Shown one piece after another: positions 48,336 through 56,264 of a DNA stretch of 64,000 bases. The stretch covers positions 1-64,000 of the forward strand of contig NZ_JAIQLH010000033.1 of NCBI RefSeq assembly GCF_020037025.1. The letters run 5' to 3'. This stretch comes from Streptomyces huiliensis. Lineage in GTDB: Bacteria > Actinomycetota > Actinomycetes > Streptomycetales > Streptomycetaceae. A model generated the notes under the pieces. That model saw only the letters and a list, made by a program, of their open reading frames with translations. It had not been told where the DNA came from and made no database searches. Each line of letters starts with the position of its first letter. The stretch's first letter is position 1. The translations under genes and the position numbers were made by a program.

Positions 48336-49007
48336 ATGGTCAGCCCCAGTCAGCCCGCCCGAGCCAGAAGCCCCGAGGCCAAACGCGCCCGCGAGGCCGC
48401 GATCCTCGCCGCGGCGGCCCGGCTGGCCACGGCGAACGGCATCCGGTCGGTGACGCTGACCGACATCGCCGCCGAGGTCGGCATGCACAAGTCGGCGATG
48501 CTCCGCTACTTCGAGACCCGCGAGGAGATCTACCTCCGCCTGGCGTCCGCGGGATGGGTGGAGTGGTCGGAGGCGGTGCGCGAACGGCTCGCCGAGGCGG
48601 CACCGGCGGGGGCACCCGCCCCTCGGCCCGTCGCCGCCGCGCTCGCCGAATCACTGGTCGCCCGGCCGCTCTTCTGCGACCTGCTCGCCCACACGCCGAT
48701 GAACCTCGAACGCAACGTCTCGCTGGAGAGCGTCCGCTCCTTCAAGCTGACCGCCCTCGCCGAGGTCGCGGCCGTGGGCGAGGCGCTGCGCCGGGTGGCC
48801 CCCCTGAGCCCGGAGCAGGCCGGCAACCTCGTCGCCACGGCCACGGCGATGGCCGGAGCCCTGTGGCAGATGGCCGCTCCGGGGACGGAACTGCGCCGCC
48901 TGTACGAGACGGACCCGGACCTCGGCCACGCCGTCGTCGACGTCGCCCCCCGGCTGACCGACATCCTGGACGCGATGCTCCGCGGCTACGGCGGCGAGCC
49001 CGCGTAG
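48336..49007 (+). CDS. TetR/AcrR-family transcriptional regulator
   Basis: The 223-residue product has a TetR DNA-binding domain at residues ~15-65 (REAAILAAAARLATANG, VTLTDIAAEVGMHKSAMLRYFETREEIYLRL) and an all-helical ligand-binding C-terminal domain. ATG 48336 lies 11 bases after the palindrome at 48303 and has no ribosome site, so a leaderless message is possible. It probably represses itself and the divergent SDR gene in the absence of an unknown ligand. Its stop is only five bases from the stop of the convergent SRPBCC gene. Confidence 0.9.
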   Translation: MVSPSQPARARSPEAKRAREAAILAAAARLATANGIRSVTLTDIAAEVGMHKSAMLRYFETREEIYLRLASAGWVEWSEAVRERLAEAAPAGAPAPRPVAAALAESLVARPLFCDLLAHTPMNLERNVSLESVRSFKLTALAEVAAVGEALRRVAPLSPEQAGNLVATATAMAGALWQMAAPGTELRRLYETDPDLGHAVVDVAPRLTDILDAMLRGYGGEPA

Positions 49008-49011
49008 GCGT

Positions 49012-49506
49012 TCACCTCCCGCGCAGGATCCCGTCCAGGTGGCGCAGCGAGCTGACAAGGTGATCCGGCCCGAACGGCGGGAAGCGAAGGTACTCCCGGA
49101 CGGACGGCGGCACCGCCGACCAGTCGTAGGTCAGCGTGACGGCGGTCCCGCCCGTACCGCCCGTACCGTGCGGCCCGAGCGGCACCAGGTCGTACCGCCA
49201 CCACCAGCCCCCGAACTCCAGCCGCCCGCCGGCCTTCTCCTGCCCGGTCAGCCAGCCGATGGCGCGCGGCGGGTCGAGGACGTGGACCTGGTTGGCCACC
49301 TGATACGTGCCGTTCGGGTGATCGGGGTGGTACATGTCCATCCGGAAGACCTGCCCGATCTCGCGCAGGGGCGCCCGGTCGACGGCGGCCCGCACCCAGC
49401 CGGTGCCGTCGATCGCGGGGTGGGCCGTCGGATCGGCCAGTACGGCGAACACCGTCGCGGCGGGCGCGGCGACGTCCAGGGTGGCGCTCACGTTCTCGCG
49501 GTCCAT
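49012..49506 (-). CDS. SRPBCC-family (START-like) protein
   Basis: The 164-residue product has the SRPBCC helix-grip fold of polyketide-cyclase-like and stress proteins: VSATLDVAAPAATVFAVLADPTAHPAIDGTGWV at the N terminus (read as two parts, VSATLDVAAPAATVF and LADPTAHPAIDG), IGWLTGQEKAGG in the middle and VTLTYDWSAVPPSVREYLRF near the end. These proteins bind hydrophobic ligands in a deep cavity. Start ATG 49506 has AGGG eight bases upstream; GTG 49515 is an alternative. It is convergent with the TetR gene and apparently monocistronic. Confidence 0.85.
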   Translation of the reverse strand: MDRENVSATLDVAAPAATVFAVLADPTAHPAIDGTGWVRAAVDRAPLREIGQVFRMDMYHPDHPNGTYQVANQVHVLDPPRAIGWLTGQEKAGGRLEFGGWWWRYDLVPLGPHGTGGTGGTAVTLTYDWSAVPPSVREYLRFPPFGPDHLVSSLRHLDGILRGR

Positions 49507-49543
49507 GGCGTCCACCCTGCCACCATTCCTTACTGGCCGTCCC

Positions 49544-50416
49544 CTACCGGCCGTCCGCCCGCCGCGCGCCCGTACCCGTACCCGTGCCCGCGCCCGTGCC
49601 CGCCGCCGTCATGGCCAGCAGCACCAGCGCGTCGTGTTCGGGCGTGCCGGGGGCGGCCTGGTAGAGGAGGAGGCGACTGCCCTGGGCGGTGGCGAGGATC
49701 TCGTTCGCGAGAGTGACGCGGCCGATCACCGGGTGGGCGAAGGCGGTGACTCCGCCGCGTTTGACGAGCACCTCGTGCCGGTCCCACAGCTCGGCGAACT
49801 CCGGGCTCGCGACGCGCAGTTCGGCGACGAGCGCGGCGGTGGCCGCCGGGGCGGATGGCTCGACGGTGCGCAGGTGCGCCACGCAGTTGCGGGCCACCCG
49901 CTCCCAGTCGACGAAGAGCGTCCGCGCGGCCGGGTGCAGGAACGTGTAACGGACGGTGTTCCGCCGGCCCGACGGCCGGTCGTCGAGGCCGGGCATCAGC
50001 GCGAGCCCCTCCGGGTTGGCGGCCAGGACGTCGTTGAGGTCGTTCAGCACGTACGCGGGGCCGGGCCGGACCGATTCCAGCAGGAGCCGCAGCCCATGGC
50101 CGACGGGCAGCGGAACGGCGGGCCGCCGGCGCGGTGACCGTCCGGCGGCCCGGTCGGCGAGGGCGAACAGGTGGGCGTGCTCGTCGTCGGTGAGCCGCAG
50201 CGCCCGGGCCAGGGCGTCGAGGACCGCGTCGCTGGGTGCCGTCTCCCGGTCCTGTTCGATGCGGGCGTAGTAGTCGACGCTCACCCCGGCCAGCGCGGCC
50301 AGTTCCTCCCGGCGCAGGCCGGGGGCGCGCCGGGTGCCCGGACCGGTGGGCAGGCCGACGTCGGCCGGGCCGATCCGTCCGCGCCGGGACCGCAGGTATT
50401 CCGCCATGGCGTTCAC
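49544..50416 (-). CDS. HTH regulator with MmyB-like ligand-binding domain
   Basis: The ~290-residue product starts VNAMAEYLRSRRGRI. It has an XRE-type helix-turn-helix (RREELAALAGVSVDYYARIEQDRETAPSDAVL read as RREELAALAGVSVDYYARIEQ) and then the PAS-like MmyB domain (PAYVLNDLNDVLAANPEGLALMPG, RYTFLHPAARTLFVDWERVA, FAHPVIGRVTLANEILATA). These regulators typically sit divergent to one SDR or reductase gene, which they control; the SDR gene here starts 102 bases away. Start may be GTG 50416 or ATG 50407. A short GT-rich repeat near the 3' end (about 49567-49605) encodes a Gly/Thr tail of low complexity. Confidence 0.88.
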   Translation of the reverse strand: MNAMAEYLRSRRGRIGPADVGLPTGPGTRRAPGLRREELAALAGVSVDYYARIEQDRETAPSDAVLDALARALRLTDDEHAHLFALADRAAGRSPRRRPAVPLPVGHGLRLLLESVRPGPAYVLNDLNDVLAANPEGLALMPGLDDRPSGRRNTVRYTFLHPAARTLFVDWERVARNCVAHLRTVEPSAPAATAALVAELRVASPEFAELWDRHEVLVKRGGVTAFAHPVIGRVTLANEILATAQGSRLLLYQAAPGTPEHDALVLLAMTAAGTGAGTGTGTGARRADGR

Positions 50417-50518
50417 GCCGCGAGTGTGCCACCGGAAGGCTGCATTCCGGGTAGCCGTGTCACACCCATGATCAGCACGGCCTTCCCCGCGTCCGCACCG
50501 GCGGCCGATGCTCGCCCC

Positions 50519-51244
50519 ATGACTGACGCACTGATCATCGGCGGCGGCTCCGGAATGGGCCTGGCGCTGGCCCGGACCCTGCTCGCCGAACAACTGCACG
50601 TGACCATCGCCGGCCGGTCCGCCGACCGCCTCGCGGCGGCCCGCGCCGCACTGGAACCGTCCGCCGCCGGGCGGATCGACACGGTACGAGCGGACATCGG
50701 CAGGGAGGAGGACGTGGCCGGGCTCTTCGCCCACACAGGACAGGTGGAGCACGTGGTGGTCACCGCCGCGGACGTGACGGGGGCGTACGGCCGGAGCACG
50801 GACGTCTCCGCCTCGGCCGCCCGCAACGTTCTGGACGTCAAGCTGCTCGGCGCCTGGCTCGTCGGCAAGTACGCGGCCGGGCGGGTCACCGGCTCCCTCA
50901 CCTACACCTCGGGGATCAACGCCTACCGGCCGAACGGCTCCAACACCATCGTGGCCGCCGCCAACGGCGCGCTCGCCTCCCTCGCGTCCGGCCTCGCGCT
51001 CGAACTGGCCCCGGTGCGGGTGAACGTCGTGTCGCCGGGCTGGGTGGACACCCCCGTCTGGGACCGGCTCGGCGAGGACACCGGCATGGACAAGCGGACG
51101 GCCTTCGCCGAGCTGGCGGAACGCCTCCCGGCCCGGCGCGTCGGAACGCCCGAGGACATCGCCCAGGCGTTCCTGTCGGTCCTGCGCAACGGGTTCGTCA
51201 CCGGGACCGTGCTGCACGTGGACGGCGGCCACCGCCTGGTGTGA
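50519..51244 (+). CDS. SDR-family oxidoreductase
   Basis: The 241-residue product is a short-chain dehydrogenase with IIGGGSGMGLALA (GGGxGxG cofactor motif), VRADIGREEDV, and a C-terminal VVSPGWVDTPVWDRLG and GFVTGTVLHVDGGHRLV. The usual YxxxK active site is replaced: the segment after SLTYTSGINAYRPNGSNTIVAAANGALASL has Asn/Ala where Tyr-x3-Lys is expected, so catalysis may be impaired or different. ATG 50519 is chosen; ATG 50468 in frame is an alternative. It is divergent from the HTH/MmyB regulator. Its 3' end overlaps the convergent TetR gene by 47 bases. Confidence 0.85.
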   Translation: MTDALIIGGGSGMGLALARTLLAEQLHVTIAGRSADRLAAARAALEPSAAGRIDTVRADIGREEDVAGLFAHTGQVEHVVVTAADVTGAYGRSTDVSASAARNVLDVKLLGAWLVGKYAAGRVTGSLTYTSGINAYRPNGSNTIVAAANGALASLASGLALELAPVRVNVVSPGWVDTPVWDRLGEDTGMDKRTAFAELAERLPARRVGTPEDIAQAFLSVLRNGFVTGTVLHVDGGHRLV

Positions 51245-51857
51245 CGGCGGGCGGCGGGAACCGCGCGCAGATCACCTCATGGGCGAGCCGCGCCGTGGCC
51301 AGCAGATCCTCGCGTCCGGCACCGAGGCGGGCGCGCACGGACAGACCGTGCACGACGGACTCGACGAGACCGGCGAGGGCCGCGGCGTCGACGGCATCGG
51401 TCTCCCCTTCCCGGACGGCCCGCTCGACGCGCTCCCGGAGGGCCCGCTCGTTCCAGGCGTGGAGTTCGGCGTAGTGGGCGCTGGTGTCGAGCGTGCTCGT
51501 GCTGTCCGTCATGGCGGCGCTGCTGAGCAGGCACCCCGGGTGGACGTCGTCGGGCTGCGTGAACTCGTGCACCGAATCGACGAGTACGCGCTCGACGACG
51601 GTCGGGAGATCCTCCTCGGCGACGGCCCGCCGGTAGATCTCCCGATACCGCTCGGCGTACGTCCGCACCGCCTCCTCGAACAGTCCGGCCTTGCTGCCGA
51701 AGGCCGCGTAGAGGCTGGAGGTGGAGAGGCCGAGGGCCGTGGTGAGGGCGCGGGTCGACGTCCCGGAGTAGCCGTACCGCCAGAAGAGGCGGGCGGCTTC
51801 GAGGAGGGCGCGGTCGCGGTCGAAGGCTCGTGGTCGTCCACGGGTGGTTCCAGACAC
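51198..51857 (-). CDS. TetR/AcrR-family transcriptional regulator
   Basis: The ~219-residue product starts VSGTTRGRPRAFDRDRALLE and has a TetR HTH (LFWRYGYSGTSTRALTTALGLSTSSLYAAFGSKAGLF, read as TSTRALTTALGLSTSSLYAAF). The C-terminal domain is of the TetR_C type common in alkylation- and quinone-responsive regulators, with CLLSSAAMTDS. GTG 51857 is preferred because a TACAAT -10-like hexamer lies just upstream, implying a leaderless message. An alternative ATG at 51884 gives MEQTLYNARVSG, and its first codons lie inside the 33-bp palindrome. It is divergent from the alpha/beta-hydrolase gene, its likely target. The 3' end overlaps the SDR gene by 47 bases. Confidence 0.87.
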   Translation of the reverse strand: MSGTTRGRPRAFDRDRALLEAARLFWRYGYSGTSTRALTTALGLSTSSLYAAFGSKAGLFEEAVRTYAERYREIYRRAVAEEDLPTVVERVLVDSVHEFTQPDDVHPGCLLSSAAMTDSTSTLDTSAHYAELHAWNERALRERVERAVREGETDAVDAAALAGLVESVVHGLSVRARLGAGREDLLATARLAHEVICARFPPPAVTPGGGRRPRAARSR

Positions 51858-51872
51858 CCTTGCATTGTAGAG

Positions 51873-51905
51873 CGTTTGCTCCATAATGAGTTTATGGAGC
51901 AAACG
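51873..51905. promoter_or_regulatory. Perfect 14-bp-arm palindrome (operator) overlapping both divergent starts
   Basis: CGTTTGCTCCATAA (51873-51886), a 5-base spacer TGAGT, and TTATGGAGCAAACG (51892-51905) are exact inverted repeats. ATG-GAG-CAA-ACG is read outward on both strands, so the hydrolase start and an alternative TetR start both lie in it. It is a strong candidate TetR operator. Confidence 0.85.
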
Positions 51906-52697
51906 ATCCAGAAAAAGGTACGCGTCGACGGCGGGGACAGCTGGGTGACGGCCGACGTCTACGGGCAGCCGGACGCCCCGGGCCTGGTCGTCATCCCGGG
52001 CGCGCTGAGCGACGCGCACGCGTGGCGGCACGTCGCGACGACCGTCACCGCCTGGCCGTCGGTGACGGTCGTCAACCGCCGGGGCCGCACCCCGTCAGGC
52101 CCCCTGACCGACACGTACTCCCTGCGAACGGAGCTTGAGGACCTCTACGCCGTCCTCGGCGAAATACCGGCCCCCCAGGCGCTGTTCGGCTGGAGCTACG
52201 GCGGCCTGATCGCCTTGCTGGCCGCCGGCGAACGCCCGTTGCGCCACGTCATCGCGTACGAGCCGGTGATACGGCCGTTCGGCGGCAACGCGCTCCCGGC
52301 CCTGAAGGCCGCCACGGACGCGGCCGACTGGGACGCCGCCCTGGAGACGGTGCTCCGGCAGGTCGCCGGCCTCGACTCGGCACAGGCCGAGACCCTCCGG
52401 GCGGACCACGCGGCCTGGGCGGCCCTCCGCCCCTTGAGCAGGCCGGCGTACGCCGAACTCGCCGCTCTCAACACGCCCCCGACACCAGACGAGTTGGCGC
52501 GGCGCGCGGCCCGAGTCGACCTGATCGTCGGCGAACGCAACGCCGGCACCGCCCCCTATGGGACGGCCTACGACGACGTACGGAAGCGCGTCCCCCACGC
52601 CGCCGCCCACACCCTCCCCGGCCAGGGCCACCTGGCCCACCTGGAGGCCCCGGCCCGACTCGCCCGCCTCCTCGACGAACTCGCGGGCGCCCGATGA
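51894..52697 (+). CDS. Alpha/beta-fold hydrolase
   Basis: The 267-residue product starts MEQTIQKKVRVDGGDSW. It has the alpha/beta-hydrolase core: oxyanion region VVIPGALSDAHAW, the nucleophile elbow in LFGWSYGGLIAL (G-W-S-Y-G-G), a probable acidic residue in LIVGERNAG and the catalytic His in LPGQGHLAHLEAP. The substrate is unknown; such hydrolases act as esterases, lactonases or epoxide hydrolases. ATG 51894 lies in the palindromic operator with no ribosome site. It is presumably repressed by the divergent TetR protein. The stop overlaps the next ATG by four bases (ATGA). Confidence 0.9.
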   Translation: MEQTIQKKVRVDGGDSWVTADVYGQPDAPGLVVIPGALSDAHAWRHVATTVTAWPSVTVVNRRGRTPSGPLTDTYSLRTELEDLYAVLGEIPAPQALFGWSYGGLIALLAAGERPLRHVIAYEPVIRPFGGNALPALKAATDAADWDAALETVLRQVAGLDSAQAETLRADHAAWAALRPLSRPAYAELAALNTPPTPDELARRAARVDLIVGERNAGTAPYGTAYDDVRKRVPHAAAHTLPGQGHLAHLEAPARLARLLDELAGAR

Positions 52698-53035
52698 GTC
52701 CCGGCACCCCGCGCTCCCCGTCGGAGTCCTGGCACCGGATCGACGCCTGGCTGGCGGCTCACGCACCGTCCGATGCCGCCCTCCTCAACCCACCGGCGGC
52801 AGAGGACGACATCCGACAGGCGGAACGCGTCCTCGGCATCCAACTCCCCGCCGACCTGGCCGAGTCCCTGCGCTGCCACAACGGCGCGAGCGCGTGGACG
52901 ACCATCCTGCCGGAGCAGTCGCCGCTCACCGTGAGCGGCATCGTGGACCAGTGGCAGACCTGCATGACCATCGCGGCGGAAGAGGACGGCCTGACCACGC
53001 GCCCCTGGGACGCCCCCGCCCTCCCCAGCCGGTAG
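52694..53035 (+). CDS. SMI1/KNR4-like protein, short
   Basis: The 113-residue product resembles the N-terminal half of SMI1/KNR4 (SUKH) domains: SWHRIDAWLAAHAP, AAEDDIRQAERVLGIQLPADLAESLRCHNGA (read as IRQAERVLGIQLPADLAESL) and ILPEQSPLTVSGIVDQWQ. Family members are usually 170-200 residues and include a C-terminal strand region that is missing here, so this may be truncated by a recent stop. SUKH proteins often serve as immunity or regulatory proteins. The start overlaps the hydrolase stop by four bases, so the two are co-translated. Confidence 0.72.
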   Translation: MSPGTPRSPSESWHRIDAWLAAHAPSDAALLNPPAAEDDIRQAERVLGIQLPADLAESLRCHNGASAWTTILPEQSPLTVSGIVDQWQTCMTIAAEEDGLTTRPWDAPALPSR

Positions 53036-53100
53036 AAGCACCACCAGGGCGGTCGGCGTACCGTGGTCGTCCAAGTGCCGCTCTTCGGACGGGTTGGGGA

Positions 53101-54309
53101 ATGGCGACGACACTCGGTGACCGGTTGCGGGAACTGCGGGCGAGGCGGGGGCTTACCCAGGAAGCCCTGGCGGAGGCCGCGTTGCTCAGCGCGGACATGG
53201 TGCGGAAGCTGGAGCAGAACCAGCGATTGACGGCCCGCATGGCCACCCTCCACAAACTCGCGCGGGCACTGGACGTCGAGACGTCCGTCCTCCTCGGAGC
53301 GCCGACCGTGCTGGAGCCTTTCGGCGGCGCCGAGCCCGCCAGCCTCCTCGCGCTCCGGCAATCGGTCGCCCCTTTGCGTGAATTCCCGGGACTCGATGGC
53401 GAATCCGAGGATCTGGAGCCGCCGACCGTGGCCCGGCTCAAGGACCGCATCCGCAGCACCGAACGGATCCGGCGCCTGGGCGAGCTCACGAAGATCACGG
53501 CGCTGCTGCCGGCGCTGTTGGCGGACGCGCGCACCGCCGCCCGCGCGCACACCGGAGAAGACCGCGCGGCCTCCTACGCAGTGCTCGCCGAGGCGTACCA
53601 GGTCGCCGCAACGACGCTGACGGCGTTCGGCAAGGAGGACGCCGCCTACACGGCCCTGGAGCGGTCCCTGACGGCCGCCCGGCAGTCCGACGACCCCCGG
53701 CTGGAGATCATCGGCGTGTCCACACTCTCCTGGATCTTCTCCAAGCAGGGGCGGGTGGCGGACGCCGAGCAGGTGGCCGTGCGGATGGCGGAACGTATCG
53801 AGCCCGGGTTCCGGTCGGAGCCCGTGGACCTCTCCCTGTGGGGGATCCTGCTGCTGCGCGGCGCCAGTGCCGCGATCCGGGGTGACCGCGCCGACACCGC
53901 CGAAGACCTGCTCTCCCTGGCCGCCGCCGCTGCCGCGCGCATCGGGACGGACCGGCTCGACTACGCCACTCCCTTCGGACCGACGAACGCCGGGGTGGCC
54001 ACCGTCAACGCCTACGTCGACCTGGGGAAACCGGACAAGGCCCTCCAGCACGCGCGAAGCATCCCCGGCCTGGCCGGCCTCCCACCGACCTGGCTGGCAC
54101 GGCACTACGTGGACCGCGCCCTCGCCCACGCCGAGTTGCGCCAGAACGCCGGGGCCACGAGGAATTTGCTCGCCGCCGAACGCACGGCACCCGAGTGGAT
54201 GCGGTATCACGCCACGGCCCGGCACCTCGTCGCCGAGCTGAGGGAACGCGAGCTCCGGCGCAGCTCCCCGATCAGGGACCTGGCGATCCGTTTGCAGGTC
54301 GAAGGCTAG
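53101..54309 (+). CDS. XRE-family HTH regulator with TPR-like C-terminal domain
   Basis: The 402-residue product has an N-terminal Cro/C1-type HTH (GDRLRELRARRGLTQEALAEAALLSADMVRKLEQ, read as RLRELRARRGLTQEALAEAA) and about 300 residues of helical TPR-like repeats (ALLADARTAARAHTG, SYAVLAEAYQVAATTLTAFG, LGKPDKALQHARSIPGL). This layout is typical of the large streptomycete group of peptide- or ligand-sensing regulators. GGGGA precedes ATG 53101. The following small genes on the same strand may be its partners. Confidence 0.87.
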   Translation: MATTLGDRLRELRARRGLTQEALAEAALLSADMVRKLEQNQRLTARMATLHKLARALDVETSVLLGAPTVLEPFGGAEPASLLALRQSVAPLREFPGLDGESEDLEPPTVARLKDRIRSTERIRRLGELTKITALLPALLADARTAARAHTGEDRAASYAVLAEAYQVAATTLTAFGKEDAAYTALERSLTAARQSDDPRLEIIGVSTLSWIFSKQGRVADAEQVAVRMAERIEPGFRSEPVDLSLWGILLLRGASAAIRGDRADTAEDLLSLAAAAAARIGTDRLDYATPFGPTNAGVATVNAYVDLGKPDKALQHARSIPGLAGLPPTWLARHYVDRALAHAELRQNAGATRNLLAAERTAPEWMRYHATARHLVAELRERELRRSSPIRDLAIRLQVEG

Positions 54310-54430
54310 GCGGCGCGAGGTAGGGCACGGCGTCCCAGCGAGCCCACCGGCTCGCCCGCCCTGTCCCTGGGCCCGGACGGCGCGGTGCCGGACGGTGGTT
54401 CCACACAGCCACCGAACGACAGGAGGCCCC

Positions 54431-54493
54431 ATGCCTGGCCGCCGCGCAGCGAATCCGCAAACGCCGGATGACGGCACTGTTCCTCGCCGATGA
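54431..54493 (+). CDS. 20-aa small ORF with consensus ribosome site
   Basis: AGGAGG lies four bases before an ATG opening a 20-codon frame (MPGRRAANPQTPDDGTVPRR). Its stop overlaps the next ATG (ATGA at 54490-54493). The strong ribosome site and coupling suggest real translation, perhaps as a leader peptide for the next gene. No family recognised. Confidence 0.5.
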   Translation: MPGRRAANPQTPDDGTVPRR

Positions 54494-54849
54494 GGGTCTC
54501 GTGCACGCACCCGGCAGACGGCTGGACGGCCGGCGGCGGCATGCTGACGTGCGCCGGTTGCGGAGTCCGTCGCGTCGAGGACTACACGGCGCTCGGTCCG
54601 GCGGTGGACCCCCCTGATTTCGGACCGGCACCGCACGGCCCGGTGGTCACCGCCCTGGGCGTCATGCACTTACGAGACCATCCGCAACCGGCCGACAACC
54701 GGGACGAAGGAGGCGCCGGGCAGAGCCCTCCGCCGCCCGAAACCACACCCTCCCGCAGAAGAGAAGAGGAGCACGATGACTCCAGCCATGCCGCCCGCAC
54801 CGGTCTCGGGACCGGAGTCGGTACCCCGTGTCCGGGCCCTGCTCGGTGA
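54490..54849 (+). CDS. Small protein with possible zinc-ribbon N terminus
   Basis: The 119-residue frame starts MRVSCTHPADGWTAGGG, coupled to the 20-aa ORF by an ATGA overlap. C5, H7 and the pair in MLTCAGCGVRRVED (CxxC) could form a zinc knuckle. The second half is Pro/Gly/Arg-rich and low in information, and it overlaps the next ORF, so the true end may be disrupted. I do not recognise the family. Confidence 0.45.
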   Translation: MRVSCTHPADGWTAGGGMLTCAGCGVRRVEDYTALGPAVDPPDFGPAPHGPVVTALGVMHLRDHPQPADNRDEGGAGQSPPPPETTPSRRREEEHDDSSHAARTGLGTGVGTPCPGPAR

Positions 54850-55003
54850 CGCGTTCGACAGCGTTCGCGCCACCGTCGCGGACAACAACCCGGACATCTC
54901 CTACAAAGTGCGCGGCCACATCGTGGACGAGGCAGTGAAGTTCGTGGCCACCGCGGCACGATTCCCGCAGTGGTGCGTCGTGCCGTCCAGGTCGTGGACG
55001 TGA
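54776..55003 (+). CDS. Small unrecognised 75-aa protein
   Basis: GAAGAGGAG lies just upstream of ATG 54776, a strong ribosome site. The sequence (VPRVRALLGDAFDSVRATV, YKVRGHIVDEAVKFVATAAR) looks like a genuine small helical protein, but the end (CVVPSRSWT) is atypical and may reflect truncation. It overlaps the end of the preceding frame by 74 bases. Confidence 0.5.
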   Translation: MTPAMPPAPVSGPESVPRVRALLGDAFDSVRATVADNNPDISYKVRGHIVDEAVKFVATAARFPQWCVVPSRSWT

Positions 55004-55108
55004 GCTGGCACGCACTGTCATTACCCCAAGCGCCCTGGCTGAAGCCCGTAGCCTTCCCCAGGAAGGCGGGAACAGCCGGAACAGCTCGACCGAAGGGAAC
55101 GCAGAGCC

Positions 55109-55253
55109 ATGGAATGGACCGATTCCCAGGTACGCGGATTTCGTCGAAGCGATGCGCAGCGCCCAACTCCGCGCCGAGGAGCGGGGTGCCGGTACCGACC
55201 ATCCGGTGAGGGGATTCATCGTCACCCGTGAGGAGTACGAGAGCCGAGGGTGA
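55109..55253 (+). pseudogene. Small gene with a one-base frameshift
   Basis: From ATG 55109, behind GAAGGGAA, the frame reads MEWTDSQ and then loses sense. Removing one G at 55129-55130 gives a coherent 47-residue product, MEWTDSQYADFVEAM..., ending GFIVTREEYESRG before TGA 55253. The total length (145 bases) is one more than a multiple of three. It is either a recent frameshift or a sequencing error. No family recognised. Confidence 0.5.
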
Positions 55254-55436
55254 GCGGGGTGCCCCCCCGGCCGTACGTCAGGGGGGAGCCGGGGTGGCCA
55301 GGCGCTCCCCAGCCACCCCCGGCGACCGCGGGAAGGCCGCGGGACGGTCTTGTCACCTTCCCTCGATGGGGCTCGTCATAGGGGCGAGGGCCGCGTGCGA
55401 GCGGTCGTCGTGCCGACCGAGTGAATCGAGAACCGG

Positions 55437-55829
55437 ATGCTGACCACCATCACGTACGTGACGGTCTACGTCACCGATCAGGACCGCGCGCTGGAGTTCT
55501 ACGCCGGGGGGCTGGGCCTGGAGAAGCGGGTCGACTTTCCGGGGCCCGACGGGCGTTTCCTCACCGTCGGTGTGCCGGGCAGCCCGGTGGAGATCATCCT
55601 GTGGTCGCACGCGGCGGCCGCCGGGCAGCCGGGTGACGCGGGGCGGTACGCCTCGCCCGGGCCGCTGATCCTCGAGTCCGACGATCTGCGGAAGGATGTC
55701 GAGGTCCTGCGCCGGCGCGGCGTCATATTCGAGCAGCCGGAGCCCGAGGACTACCCGTTCGGGGTGCGCATCGAGGCGGTGGACCCGGACGGCAACCGGG
55801 TCTCGCTCCGTGAGCGGCGAAAGGCGTGA
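55437..55829 (+). CDS. VOC-family (glyoxalase/bleomycin-resistance-like) protein
   Basis: The 130-residue product has two beta-alpha-beta-beta-beta halves of the vicinal oxygen chelate fold: ITYVTVYVTDQDRALEFYAGGLGLEKR, read as YVTVYVTDQDRALEFYAGGL, and VEVLRRRGVIFEQPEPEDYPFG followed by EAVDPDGNRVSLRE. Such proteins are metal-dependent lyases, dioxygenases or antibiotic-binding proteins; the function here is open. The stop overlaps the GTG of the decayed sigma-factor gene (GTGA), suggesting a former VOC-sigma operon. Confidence 0.88.
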   Translation: MLTTITYVTVYVTDQDRALEFYAGGLGLEKRVDFPGPDGRFLTVGVPGSPVEIILWSHAAAAGQPGDAGRYASPGPLILESDDLRKDVEVLRRRGVIFEQPEPEDYPFGVRIEAVDPDGNRVSLRERRKA

Positions 55830-56264
55830 CCGCGCACCCGTCCGCCCTCGTGGCCGAGGCGTTCGAAGCGCAGCGCGACCGGCTGCGCGCCGTCGCGTAC
55901 CGCGTGCTGGGCTCGCACGCCGACGCCGAGGACGTGGTCCAGGAGACCTGGGTGCGCCTCGCCCGCCAGAACGGGGCGGCCATCGGCAACCTGGCGGGCT
56001 GGCTGACCACCGTGGTCGGCCGCATCAGCCTGGACCTCCTGAGATCCCGTCAAGCGCGCCCCAGGAGGCCGCGGACCTCGTGGTGACGCCCGTCGCGCCC
56101 GCCGCAAGGTCCGGTCCGTGGACCGGCCGGCGGGCCTCGGCCGCGAGCATCGGGAGGCGGTCCGGACGTTCCATGCGGCGGCCCGGGGCGGCGACTTCGA
56201 AGCGCTGCTAGCAACGGGGCGTCCGGTTCCCAAGGCGCTGACGGCGCGAACGGTTACGTGGTGA
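55826..56264 (+). pseudogene. Decayed ECF sigma factor (SigJ-like), internal deletion plus frameshift
   Basis: From GTG 55826 the frame encodes sigma region 2 (ALVAEAFEAQRDRLRAVAYRVLGSHADAEDVVQETWVRLA, read as AYRVLGSHADAEDVVQETW) but stops at 56086. In another frame just downstream, ARRKVRSVDRPAG and REHREAVRTFHAAARGGDFE match the end of region 4 and the start of the SnoaL-like extension of SigJ-type sigma factors. Most of regions 2.4-4 is deleted and the tail ends at 56264. It was once coupled to the VOC gene. Confidence 0.72.

Noticed and set aside
51894..52697. Alpha/beta hydrolase as the missing type II thioesterase of the NRPS cluster
   Set aside because: It is ~12 kb away, divergent from its own TetR regulator, and lacks type II thioesterase features around the GWSYGG elbow.
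53378..53620. Plus-strand frame inside the XRE/TPR regulator
   Set aside because: Out-of-frame shadow with Arg/Ser-rich low-complexity translation.
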